From Kitasatospora setae KM-6054 (GTDB lineage Bacteria > Actinomycetota > Actinomycetes > Streptomycetales > Streptomycetaceae), in contig NC_016109.1 in NCBI RefSeq assembly GCF_000269985.1, forward strand, positions 3,658,001 through 3,722,000: a DNA stretch of 64,000 nucleotides. The letters are read 5' to 3'. Each line of letters starts with the position of its first letter. Position 1 is the stretch's first letter. Below are positions 54,050 through 61,483 of this stretch, piece after piece. Below the pieces are notes generated by a model that was given only the letters and a program-made list of their open reading frames with translations, had not been told where the DNA came from and searched no databases. The translations under genes were made by a program, and so were the position numbers.

Positions 54050-54511
54050 CTATTCGGCGAGGTGCAGCGGGAGTTCGCTGACCCGGTTCTCCCACTTGGT
54101 GGACAGCACCACCGTCGTCCGGGTGCGGGCCACCCCCTTGGTGCCGGAGAGCCGCTTGACCACCGACTCCAGGCCCTCGACGTCCGGCACCCGGACCTTG
54201 AGCATGTACGAGTCGTCGCCCGCGATGAACCAGCAGTCCTCGACCTCGGGGAGGTCCTTCAGCCGGTGCGAGACGTCGTCGTGGTCGGCCGCGTCGGTGA
54301 GCTGCAGGCCGATCAGCGCCGTCACCCCGTAGCCGAGGGTCGCCGGGTTGACCGTGGCGCGGTAGCCGGTGATCACGCCCGCCTGCTCCAGGCGGTTGAT
54401 CCGGTCCGTCACGCTCGGCCCGGACAGGCCCACCAGGCGGCCCAGCTCGGCGTACGAGGCGCGGCCGTTCTCCCGGAGTGCCTGGATGAGCTGTCTGTCC
54501 ACAGAGTCCAT
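54050..54511 (-). CDS. Lrp/AsnC-family regulator
   Basis: A 153-residue regulator with an N-terminal HTH (LIQALRENGRASYAELGRLV, then SGPSVTDRINRLEQAGVITG) and a C-terminal RAM domain (YMLKVRVPDVEGLESVVKRL). It senses an amino acid. ATG at 54511 (MDSVDRQLI) is the family start; the frame goes on upstream. It lies between the threonine dehydratase and the UbiX-like gene on one strand and may regulate the dehydratase, an inference from position. Confidence 0.87.
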   Translation of the reverse strand: MDSVDRQLIQALRENGRASYAELGRLVGLSGPSVTDRINRLEQAGVITGYRATVNPATLGYGVTALIGLQLTDAADHDDVSHRLKDLPEVEDCWFIAGDDSYMLKVRVPDVEGLESVVKRLSGTKGVARTRTTVVLSTKWENRVSELPLHLAE

Positions 54512-54629
54512 CGCCTGCCGCGTCCTTCCGAAGCTCACCAGAACCACAGATCATTATCCGGAATCCAAGGCGCTGCGCGCCGATCAACCCGGGTATCCCA
54601 GAGAACATACTCTCCCGTGACGAGGGCGC

Positions 54630-55316
54630 TCACTCACCCCGGCGCGGTCCGTTTCGCGGGTGGTTCTCCGGCGTGCCGGCGCTCTCGCCGAGGGTGCCCG
54701 ACCAGCGGCGGTACAGCCCGTGCGGGACGCCGACCGCGTCCAGCACCCGGCCGGCCACGAAGTCGACCAGCTCGCGGGCGGTCGACCCGCCCGCGTAGAA
54801 GCCCGGCGAGGCCGGCAGCACGACCGCGCCCTGCTCGTCCAGCGCCACCAGGTGGCGCAGCGTGCTGCCGGTCAGCGGGGTCTCGCGCAGGCAGAGCACC
54901 AGCGGGCGGCGCTCCTTCAGGGTGACCGAGGCGGTGCGCTGGAGCAGGTCCTTGGAGAGGCCGAGCGCGATGCCGGCGGCGGCGCCGGTGGTCGCCGGGA
55001 CGACCAGCATGCCCTTCGCCGGGTAGGAGCCGGAGGACGGGCCGGCCGCGAAGTCGCCCGCCGACCAGTGCCGGACGTCGGCCAGCTCCTCCTCGCCGGT
55101 GCCCAGCCAGGCGGCCAGGTCGGCCCGCCAGTGCGCGTCGCGGAAGGAGAGGCCGGTCTCGTCCAGGATGGTCAGCCGGGCGGCCCGGCTGACGATCAGG
55201 TCGACGGGCTCCCCGGCGGCCAGCAGCGCGCGGATCACCGAGGCGGCGTACGGGGTGCCGCTGGCGCCGGACACGCCGACGACCCAGGGCTCGCGGGTGG
55301 TGCTCATGGGTCCCAT
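54630..55316 (-). CDS. UbiX-family flavin prenyltransferase (menaquinone-associated)
   Basis: UbiX proteins prenylate FMN for UbiD decarboxylases; in the futalosine route a UbiX homolog works with the late decarboxylation step. The 228-residue product has WVVGVSGASGTPYAASVIRA at its N-terminus for FMN binding and LVVPATTGAAAGIALGLSKD mid-protein. The upstream ATG at 55316 is favoured over that at 55307 because GGGAG precedes it by 8 bases. Its neighbours mqnE and Lrp match Streptomyces order. Confidence 0.84.
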   Translation of the reverse strand: MGPMSTTREPWVVGVSGASGTPYAASVIRALLAAGEPVDLIVSRAARLTILDETGLSFRDAHWRADLAAWLGTGEEELADVRHWSAGDFAAGPSSGSYPAKGMLVVPATTGAAAGIALGLSKDLLQRTASVTLKERRPLVLCLRETPLTGSTLRHLVALDEQGAVVLPASPGFYAGGSTARELVDFVAGRVLDAVGVPHGLYRRWSGTLGESAGTPENHPRNGPRRGE

Positions 55317-55379
55317 TGTGCGGGCTCCCGGCCCGCTCCCCCGCGTCCGCCGGGCGGGTCGGGGGCCCACAATGGGGTC

Positions 55380-56120
55380 ATGGCAGCCGAGTTGGTGGAT
55401 CTGACGCATCCGGTGGTGTCCGGGATGCCGGTGTACCCGGGGGATCCCGAGGTGGAGTTGCGGGCGGCGCTCACGGTGGCGGGCGAGGGGGTGAACGTGC
55501 TGGCGGTGCACCTGGGGTCGCAGACCGGGACGCACGTGGACGCGCCGTACCACCTGGACGTGCGGTGGCCGACGCTGGACGGGCTGCCGCTGGAGCTGTT
55601 CACCGGGCCCGCCGTGGTGGTGGACCTGCGCGGGCTGCCGGCCCGGGGCGAGGTGACGGAGGAGCACCTGGCGCGGGCGCTGGCGGCCTGCGGGCCGGGG
55701 ACGGTGCTGCTGCTGGCGACCGGCTGGCCGCGCTACTGGGGGACCGACCGGTACTTCGCGCACCCCTACCTCTCGGCCGGGGCGGCCGCGGCCATCGTCG
55801 CGGCGGGGGTCCGGACGGTGGGCATCGACGCGCTCTCGGTGGACCCGACGCCCGACCCCGGGCCGTCCGACCCGGCGGTGGCCAGCCTGCTGGCCGAGCT
55901 GGCGGACGAGCACGACCCGGCGCCGGAGCAGGCGACGCTGGCGGCGCACCGGGTGCTGCTGGGCCCGGACGGGGGCGGGGTGATCGCGGAGAACCTGACC
56001 GACCTGTCGGCGCTGCTGGAGGCGCAGGCGGCCGGGCGGCCGGTGGAGGTCTCGCTGTTCCCACTGCGGCTGACGGCGGCGGACGGGGCGCCGGTGCGGG
56101 CGGTGGCGCGGCTCGGATGA
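55380..56120 (+). CDS. Cyclase/kynurenine-formamidase-family protein
   Basis: A 246-residue metal-dependent hydrolase of the cyclase family. The metal site appears in GSQTGTHVDAPYHLDVRWPT near residue 42 and TWLLLATGWPRYWGTDRYFA-like segment VLLLATGWPRYWGTDRYFAH near 104. It may hydrolyse an amide or lactone. ATG 55380 was chosen, with a GGGG stretch just before. The gene is divergent from ubiX-like. It is common in actinomycetes; the substrate is unknown. Confidence 0.75.
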   Translation: MAAELVDLTHPVVSGMPVYPGDPEVELRAALTVAGEGVNVLAVHLGSQTGTHVDAPYHLDVRWPTLDGLPLELFTGPAVVVDLRGLPARGEVTEEHLARALAACGPGTVLLLATGWPRYWGTDRYFAHPYLSAGAAAAIVAAGVRTVGIDALSVDPTPDPGPSDPAVASLLAELADEHDPAPEQATLAAHRVLLGPDGGGVIAENLTDLSALLEAQAAGRPVEVSLFPLRLTAADGAPVRAVARLG

Positions 56121-56221
56121 GCCGGCCCGGGCGGGCCGGGGCGGGCCGGGGAGCCCAACGGCCCCCTCGCTTCCGCGACTTGGTCTAGACCATGCCGGGA
56201 GCGCCCCGCTAGGCTCCCGCC

Positions 56222-56932
56222 ATGCCTGAGATCGTCGGTGTCGTCGAGCGCCTGTGGCGCTACCCCGTGAAGTCCGCGGGCGGCGAGCTGCTGGACGCCG
56301 TCGAGGTGGAGGAGCGCGGCCTGGTCGGCGACCGCCTGTACGCGGTGCGCGACGGCGCCGGGAAGCTCGGCTCCGGGAAGAACACCCGGCGCTTCCGCCG
56401 GATGGACGGGCTGCTGCGGCTGAGCGCCCGGCTCGGCGCCCGGATCGACGGCCCCGAGCTGTTCGACCCGCTGGGCATGCCGGTGCCGGACCCGGACTCC
56501 TTCCTGCGCGCCTACCTGGAGCAGGAGGACGTCGCGCTGGCCCGCGAGGACGCGGTGTCGCACTTCGACGAGCTGCCGGTGAGCGTGCTCACCACCGCCA
56601 CCCTGGACTGGGTGGTCCGGGCGGTGCCGTCCGCGGTGGTGGACGAGCGCCGGTTCCGGCCGAACGTGCTGCTGCGCACCCCGCCGGGGACGCCGCCGTT
56701 CACCGAGGACGGCTGGTTCGGCCGGGAGGGCCGGGTGAAGGGCGGGGCGCGGCTGGCGTTCGTCCGGGCCAGCCCGCGGTGCGCGATGGTCGGGGCGGCG
56801 CAGCCCGGGCTGCCGCACTCGCCGGAGATCCTGAAGACGATCGTCCACGAGCGGGACGGCGAGCTGGCGGCGCTGGCCGCGGTGGCCCGGCCGGGCCGGC
56901 TGCGGGTCGGGGACGCGCTCTCGCTGGCCTGA
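56222..56932 (+). CDS. MOSC domain protein
   Basis: A 236-residue MOSC protein related to the C-terminal domain of molybdenum cofactor sulfurases, probably handling sulfur or reductive detoxification. Conserved parts include LWRYPVKSAGGELLDAVEVE at the start, GLVGDRLYAVRD near 35, and RFRPNVLLRTPPGTPPFTED near 145, then GRVKGGARLAFVRASPRCAM. The family Cys is seen in RCAMVGAAQPG. A TAGGCT -10 element lies 11 bases before the ATG. It ends 3 bp from the convergent VOC gene. Confidence 0.82.
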   Translation: MPEIVGVVERLWRYPVKSAGGELLDAVEVEERGLVGDRLYAVRDGAGKLGSGKNTRRFRRMDGLLRLSARLGARIDGPELFDPLGMPVPDPDSFLRAYLEQEDVALAREDAVSHFDELPVSVLTTATLDWVVRAVPSAVVDERRFRPNVLLRTPPGTPPFTEDGWFGREGRVKGGARLAFVRASPRCAMVGAAQPGLPHSPEILKTIVHERDGELAALAAVARPGRLRVGDALSLA

Positions 56933-56935
56933 GCC

Positions 56936-57313
56936 TCAGCCGGCGGGGTGCGGGACCAGGCAGAACGGGTGGCCGGCCGGGTCGGTGAGGACCGTCGAAC
57001 CCTGGTGCCGGGACTTGACCTCGGCGCCGAGCGCGACCGCCGCGGTCTCGGCGGCGGCCGGGTCGGCGACGTCGATGTCGAGGTGCAGCTGCTGCGGGTG
57101 GGCCGGGTCGGGCCAGATCGGCGGGCGGTAGTCCTCGACCCGCTGGAAGCAGAGCACCCGGCCGTCGGGCAGGTGGACGGTGGACCAGGCGTCGTGGAGC
57201 GTCCAGCGCGGGTCGGGGCGGTCGACCTCGCCGCCGAGCAGGGCGGCGTAGAACTGGGCCAGGCCGGCCGGGTAGTGGCAGTCCAGCACCACGCACCGCA
57301 GTGTGCCGATCAT
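56936..57313 (-). CDS. VOC-superfamily (glyoxalase-fold) protein
   Basis: A 125-residue protein with the double beta-alpha-beta-beta-beta VOC fold: LDCHYPAGLAQFYAALLGGE at the start, WPDPAHPQQLHLDIDVADPA mid-protein, FDGHRFC-like end STVLTDPAGHPFCLVPHPAG. Possible metal ligands are the His and Glu of these segments. It could be a resistance or isomerase protein; the substrate is not seen. ATG 57313. Confidence 0.82.
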   Translation of the reverse strand: MIGTLRCVVLDCHYPAGLAQFYAALLGGEVDRPDPRWTLHDAWSTVHLPDGRVLCFQRVEDYRPPIWPDPAHPQQLHLDIDVADPAAAETAAVALGAEVKSRHQGSTVLTDPAGHPFCLVPHPAG

Positions 57314-57525
57314 CGTGTTCCCCGTTCCGCTCGCGGTGTCCCCCGGTTTCCAGCATGGCGCACCGGGGCGGCGGGTGGCGGTTCATCCGGCCGGGGCGGC
57401 GTCCGCGCAGGTGGGGGCGGTCCCCGACGGGCCGTCAGGTGGCGTAATGGTCCGGCAACGAAAACCGGGCCGCCCCGGCCCTAGGGTTGCCGCGGACAGC
57501 GCAGCCGAGGGCCGGAGCAGACCCG

Positions 57526-58290
57526 ATGACCAGCGACAACACCGTTCCCAGCCGGAGCGGCGGACAGGCCAGGCGGCCGCGGGCCGACCGGGCCCGGCAG
57601 GTCGCGGACGTGCTGCGGCAGCAGGTGCTGAGCGAGGCGTTCGGGACCGGCCCGCTGCCGCACGAGGACGCGCTGGCACGGGAGTTCGGCGCGTCCCGGA
57701 ACACCGTGCGGCAGGCGCTCGACCTGCTGCGCGGCGAGGGCCTGGTGCGCCGGGTGCCGGGGTCGGGGACGCTGGTGGCGGCGGAGAAGGTGCCGCACGG
57801 GCTGAACCGGCTGGAGGGCCTGGCCGAGACCCTGCACGAGCACGGCGAGGTGGTGAACGAGGTCCGCTCGTTCGGGCCGGTCCGGGCGCCGGGGGCGGTG
57901 GCCCGCCGGTTCGGCCTGCCGGACGGGGCGGACGTGGTGTACGTCGAGCGGCTGCGCCGGCTGAACGGGCTGCCGCTGTCGCTGGACCTGACCTACCTGG
58001 CGCCGGACATCGGCGCCCTGCTGGAGCCCGCCGACCTCGCGCACCGGGACGTGTTCCGGCTGATCGAGGAGGCCGCCGGGCAGCCGCTGGGCGCCGCCGA
58101 CATCACCCTGGAGGCCGTCAACGCCGACGCGCACTCCGCCGCGGTGCTCGAAGTCCCGCGCGGGGCGGCGCTGTTGATGCTGGAGCGGCTCACCACGCTG
58201 GCCGACGGCCGCCCGGTGGACCTGGAGTACGTGCGCTTCCGCGGCGACCGGCTGGCCATGCGCGGCCGCCTGCTGCGCGACCTGACCTGA
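57526..58290 (+). CDS. GntR-family regulator with UTRA domain
   Basis: A 254-residue regulator. The wHTH has DALAREFGASRNTVRQALDL near residue 50, then LVRRVPGSGTLVA. The UTRA ligand domain follows (VVYVERLRRLNGLPLSLDLT, VLEVPRGAALLMLERLTTLA). GGAG lies upstream of ATG 57526. It is the first gene of the ferredoxin-ABC-flavoprotein operon and probably controls it in response to its substrate. Confidence 0.85.
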   Translation: MTSDNTVPSRSGGQARRPRADRARQVADVLRQQVLSEAFGTGPLPHEDALAREFGASRNTVRQALDLLRGEGLVRRVPGSGTLVAAEKVPHGLNRLEGLAETLHEHGEVVNEVRSFGPVRAPGAVARRFGLPDGADVVYVERLRRLNGLPLSLDLTYLAPDIGALLEPADLAHRDVFRLIEEAAGQPLGAADITLEAVNADAHSAAVLEVPRGAALLMLERLTTLADGRPVDLEYVRFRGDRLAMRGRLLRDLT

Positions 58291-58347
58291 CCCCGCACAC
58301 CCCCGAGCACACCCCCAACCGACCTTCCTCACCCTGGAGTTGTCCCG

Positions 58348-58575
58348 ATGGCGCTCGCCGACCAGCGCACCGACGTGCCCGTGACCATCGACGCCTCGCT
58401 GTGCATCGCCGGCTGCACCCTGTGCGTCGACATGTGCCCGCTGGACTCGCTGGCGATCGACGAGCAGAGCGGCAGCGCCTACATGCACGTGGACGAGTGC
58501 TGGTACTGCGGCCCCTGCGCCGCCCGCTGCCCCACCGGGGCCGTCACCGTCAACATGCCCTACCTGATTCGCTGA
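58348..58575 (+). CDS. Small ferredoxin with two 4Fe-4S motifs
   Basis: A 75-residue ferredoxin. The first motif is C19-x3-C23-x2-C26-x3-C30 (CIAGCTLCVDMCP), where one gap is three residues instead of two, and the second is CWYCGPCAARCP at 51-62. It resembles the AprB-type partner of adenylylsulfate-reductase-like flavoproteins. Context supports that: the flavoprotein gene follows the ABC genes in the same operon. The start ATG 58348 follows CTGGAG. Confidence 0.88.
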   Translation: MALADQRTDVPVTIDASLCIAGCTLCVDMCPLDSLAIDEQSGSAYMHVDECWYCGPCAARCPTGAVTVNMPYLIR

Positions 58576-58577
58576 AG

Positions 58578-59966
58578 ATGCGTCAGATGTCTCGTACCAC
58601 AAGGAAGTCGGGCGTCCTGGCGCTGGCCTCGGCCCTGGTCGCGGCGGCGGCCGGGTGCTCGTCCGGCGGCGGCCAGGACACCGTCGAGGTGGTGGTCGGC
58701 TACCAGTCGAAGACCATCAACACCGTCACCGCCGGGACGCTGCTGCGCTCCCGCGGCTTCTTCGAGCAGCAGCTCGCCGAGCTGGGCAAGCAGGACGGGC
58801 ACCGCTACAAGGTGGTCTGGCAGGACTACGACGCGGGCGCGCCGATCACCGCGCAGATGCTCGCCGACAAGATCGACATCGGCTCGATGGGCGACTACCC
58901 GCTGCTGATCAACGGCTCCCGGGCCCAGGCGGCCGGCGGGCCCGGCACCCGGCTGGTCTCGGTGACCGGCTACAACCTGCTGGGCGCGCTCAACTCCGTG
59001 GTGGTGCCGAAGGACTCGCCCGCGCGCACGCTGGCCGACCTGAAGGGCAAGAAGGTCTCCAGCTCGGTCGGCTCGGCCTCCGACGGCACCCTGGTGCAGG
59101 CCCTGGCCAGGGCCGGGGTCGCCGAGGCCGACATCCAGAAGCAGAACCAGCAGCCGGCCGTCGGCGCCTCCGCGCTGAAGGCGCACAGCGTGGACGCGCT
59201 GGCCCAGTTCGTGGCCTGGCCGGCCGCGGTGGTGTTCGCCGGGGACGGGCGGCTGCTGTACGACGGCGCCGCGCTCGGCCGGCCGACCCTGCACGGCGTC
59301 GTGGTCCGGCAGAAGTTCGGCACCGCGCACCCCGGCGTCGTCCGGGCCTTCCTGCGCGCCCAGGACACCGCCACCCGCGACCTCAACCAGCACCCGCTGG
59401 CCGCCGCCCGGGCCGTCGCCGAGGCCACCGGCCTGCCGCCCGAGGTGGTGTACCTCTACAACGGCCCGAACGGCGTCGCCACCTTCGCCACCGCCCTCGA
59501 CCCCCGGCTGCTGGCCGCGCTGCGCGCGGACGTGCCGTTCCTCGCCTCGGTCGGCGTGCTCAAGGCGCTCGACCCGGACCGCTTCGTCGACCCGTCCTAC
59601 CTGCGGGACGCCGGCGTGAGCGACGGCGAACCCGCCCGGATCACCGGCACCGACCCGGTCTGCGGCCGGCCCGTCACCGACCCGGCGCTGGCCGGCGAGC
59701 TCTGGTACGAGGGCGAGGACGCGACCCGTCCGGCCGCCGACCCGACCTGCCTGCTCAGGGCCGTCAAGGCCGGCGGCGGCAAGCTCCGGGCCGCGTACGT
59801 GCCGGACGCGGCCACCGGCACCCGCTGGTTCGCCGACCAGGACTGGTGGGTGCGGGACGGCGACGCCTTCAAGCCCTTCACCACCGAGGACGGCGCCCGG
59901 GCCTACCTGGCCGCCCACCCGTCCGCCGCCGCGCTGACCTACCGGCAAGCGCTGGACGCCTCGTGA
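58578..59966 (+). CDS. ABC importer binding lipoprotein with NosL-like C-terminal domain
   Basis: A 462-residue lipoprotein (lipobox AAAAGCSSG near 24). Residues 35-350 are a NrtA/SsuA-type binding protein: VVGYQSKTINTVTAGTLLRS, IDIGSMGDYPLLINGSRAQA, LKGKKVSSSVGSASDGTLVQ. After the usual end, residues 359-462 form a second domain: DPVCGRPVTDPALAGELWYE, then LRAAYVPDAATGTRWFADQD, resembling the copper-chaperone-type NosL family. I know no other description of this fusion. The start is uncertain: ATG 58578 or 58587. The stop overlaps the permease start (GTGA). Confidence 0.82.
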   Translation: MRQMSRTTRKSGVLALASALVAAAAGCSSGGGQDTVEVVVGYQSKTINTVTAGTLLRSRGFFEQQLAELGKQDGHRYKVVWQDYDAGAPITAQMLADKIDIGSMGDYPLLINGSRAQAAGGPGTRLVSVTGYNLLGALNSVVVPKDSPARTLADLKGKKVSSSVGSASDGTLVQALARAGVAEADIQKQNQQPAVGASALKAHSVDALAQFVAWPAAVVFAGDGRLLYDGAALGRPTLHGVVVRQKFGTAHPGVVRAFLRAQDTATRDLNQHPLAAARAVAEATGLPPEVVYLYNGPNGVATFATALDPRLLAALRADVPFLASVGVLKALDPDRFVDPSYLRDAGVSDGEPARITGTDPVCGRPVTDPALAGELWYEGEDATRPAADPTCLLRAVKAGGGKLRAAYVPDAATGTRWFADQDWWVRDGDAFKPFTTEDGARAYLAAHPSAAALTYRQALDAS

Positions 59967-60748
59967 CCGCGGGGCGCAGGCTGCTGCGGGCGGCGGCGCT
60001 GCTCGGCTTCCTCGGGCTGTGGCAGCTGCTCACCGCCTGCAAGGTGGAGTTCTGGGTGCGGTTCGACCACCTGCCGACGGTGCTGGAGGTGCTCGACGCG
60101 CTGCGGGCGCAGCTCGGCACCGCCGTGTACTGGCAGGACCTGGCCGACAGCCTGCGGCGGATCTCCACCGGCTTCGCGCTGGCCGCGCTGCTCGGCGTCG
60201 GCACCGGGGTGCTGACCGCCCGCTCGCGGCTGGCCGCCGACCTGGTCGGCCCGGTGCTGGAGCTGGTCCGGCCGATCCCGGCGATCGCGCTCGTCCCGGT
60301 GGCGATCATGCTGTTCCCGGAGAACGAGCAGGGCATCGTGTTCATCACCTGCGCCGCCGCGTTCTTCCCGGTCACGGTCGCCACCCGGCACGCGGTGCGG
60401 GCGGTGCCGCCGCGCTGGGAGGAGGCGGTCCGCACGATGGGCGGCGGGACCGGCCGGGTGCTGTTCGGCGTGGTGCTGCCGGGCGCGCTGCCCGGGGTGG
60501 TCGGCGGGCTCTCGGTCGGCCTGGGCGTCTCGTGGATCTGCGTGATCTCCGCCGAGATGGTCTCCGGGCAGTACGGCGTCGGCTACCGCACCTGGTCCGC
60601 GTACACGGTGCTGGACTACCCGGGGGTGTTCGTCGGGATGGCCACCATCGGCCTGCTCGGCTGGGCCACCTCCGGCGCGGTCGAACTGCTCGGCCGGCGG
60701 CTGACCCGCTGGCTGCCGGCCGCCGCCCCGGCGGGGGTGCGGGGATGA
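59963..60748 (+). CDS. ABC importer permease (SsuC/TauC type)
   Basis: A 261-residue permease with about six membrane helices and the EAA loop ATRHAVRAVPPRWEEAVRTM, near residue 140-160, followed by GVVLPGALPGVVGGLSVGLG. It belongs to the nitrate/sulfonate/taurine class. GTG at 59963 overlaps the binding-protein stop. It pairs with the ATPase that follows with an ATGA overlap. Confidence 0.88.
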   Translation: MTAGRRLLRAAALLGFLGLWQLLTACKVEFWVRFDHLPTVLEVLDALRAQLGTAVYWQDLADSLRRISTGFALAALLGVGTGVLTARSRLAADLVGPVLELVRPIPAIALVPVAIMLFPENEQGIVFITCAAAFFPVTVATRHAVRAVPPRWEEAVRTMGGGTGRVLFGVVLPGALPGVVGGLSVGLGVSWICVISAEMVSGQYGVGYRTWSAYTVLDYPGVFVGMATIGLLGWATSGAVELLGRRLTRWLPAAAPAGVRG

Positions 60749-61461
60749 GCCTGCGACTGACCGCGCGCGGCCTGGACGTCGGCCACCCGGGGCGGCCGGT
60801 GCTGCGCGGCGTCGAACTGGACGTCGCGCCGGGCGAGGTGCTGACCGTGCTCGGCCCGTCCGGCTGCGGCAAGTCGACCCTGCTGCGGGCGCTGGCCGGA
60901 CTGCTGCCGCCCACCGGCGGCGAACTGCTGGCCGACGGGCGGCCGTTGGCCGGGCCGGGGGCGGACCGGGCGCTGGTCTTCCAGGAGGACGGGCTGCTGC
61001 CCTGGCGCACCGTCCGCCGCAACGTCGAACTCCCGCTGGCCATCGCCGGATCGAAGCGCGCCGAGCGGCGCGCCCCGGTCGCCGACTGGCTGGCCCGGGT
61101 CGGCCTGGAGGGCCACGGCGACCGGCTGCCAAGGGAGTTGTCCGGCGGGCAGCGCCAACGCGTCCAGCTGGCAAGGGCGTTGGTCGGCGCCCCGAAGGCC
61201 GTGCTGATGGACGAGCCGTTCGGCGCGCTCGACCCGCAGACCCGCGCCGCGATGCAGCAACTCCTGCTGGCCGTCTGGGAGAAGGAGCGCTGCACGGTGG
61301 TCTTCGTGACCCACGACGTGGACGAGGCGCTGCTGCTCGGCGACCGGGTCGCGGTGCTGGCCGGCGGCACCCTGGCCGCCCTGCACGACGTCCCCGGGCC
61401 GCGCGACCCCGCGGCCGACCGGAGCGCGCTGCGCGCGCTGCTCCTCACCTCGTACGCCTGA
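60745..61461 (+). CDS. ABC importer ATP-binding protein (SsuB/TauB type)
   Basis: A 238-residue ATPase: Walker A VLGPSGCGKSTLLRALAGL near residue 37, Q-loop VFQEDGLLPW near 80, signature LSGGQRQRVQLARAL near 132 and Walker B VLMDEPFGALD near 153. ATG 60745 overlaps the permease stop. It powers uptake of the substrate bound by the lipoprotein upstream. Confidence 0.9.
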   Translation: MSLRLTARGLDVGHPGRPVLRGVELDVAPGEVLTVLGPSGCGKSTLLRALAGLLPPTGGELLADGRPLAGPGADRALVFQEDGLLPWRTVRRNVELPLAIAGSKRAERRAPVADWLARVGLEGHGDRLPRELSGGQRQRVQLARALVGAPKAVLMDEPFGALDPQTRAAMQQLLLAVWEKERCTVVFVTHDVDEALLLGDRVAVLAGGTLAALHDVPGPRDPAADRSALRALLLTSYA

Positions 61462-61483
61462 ACCCACCTGAGAGGCAACGGAG

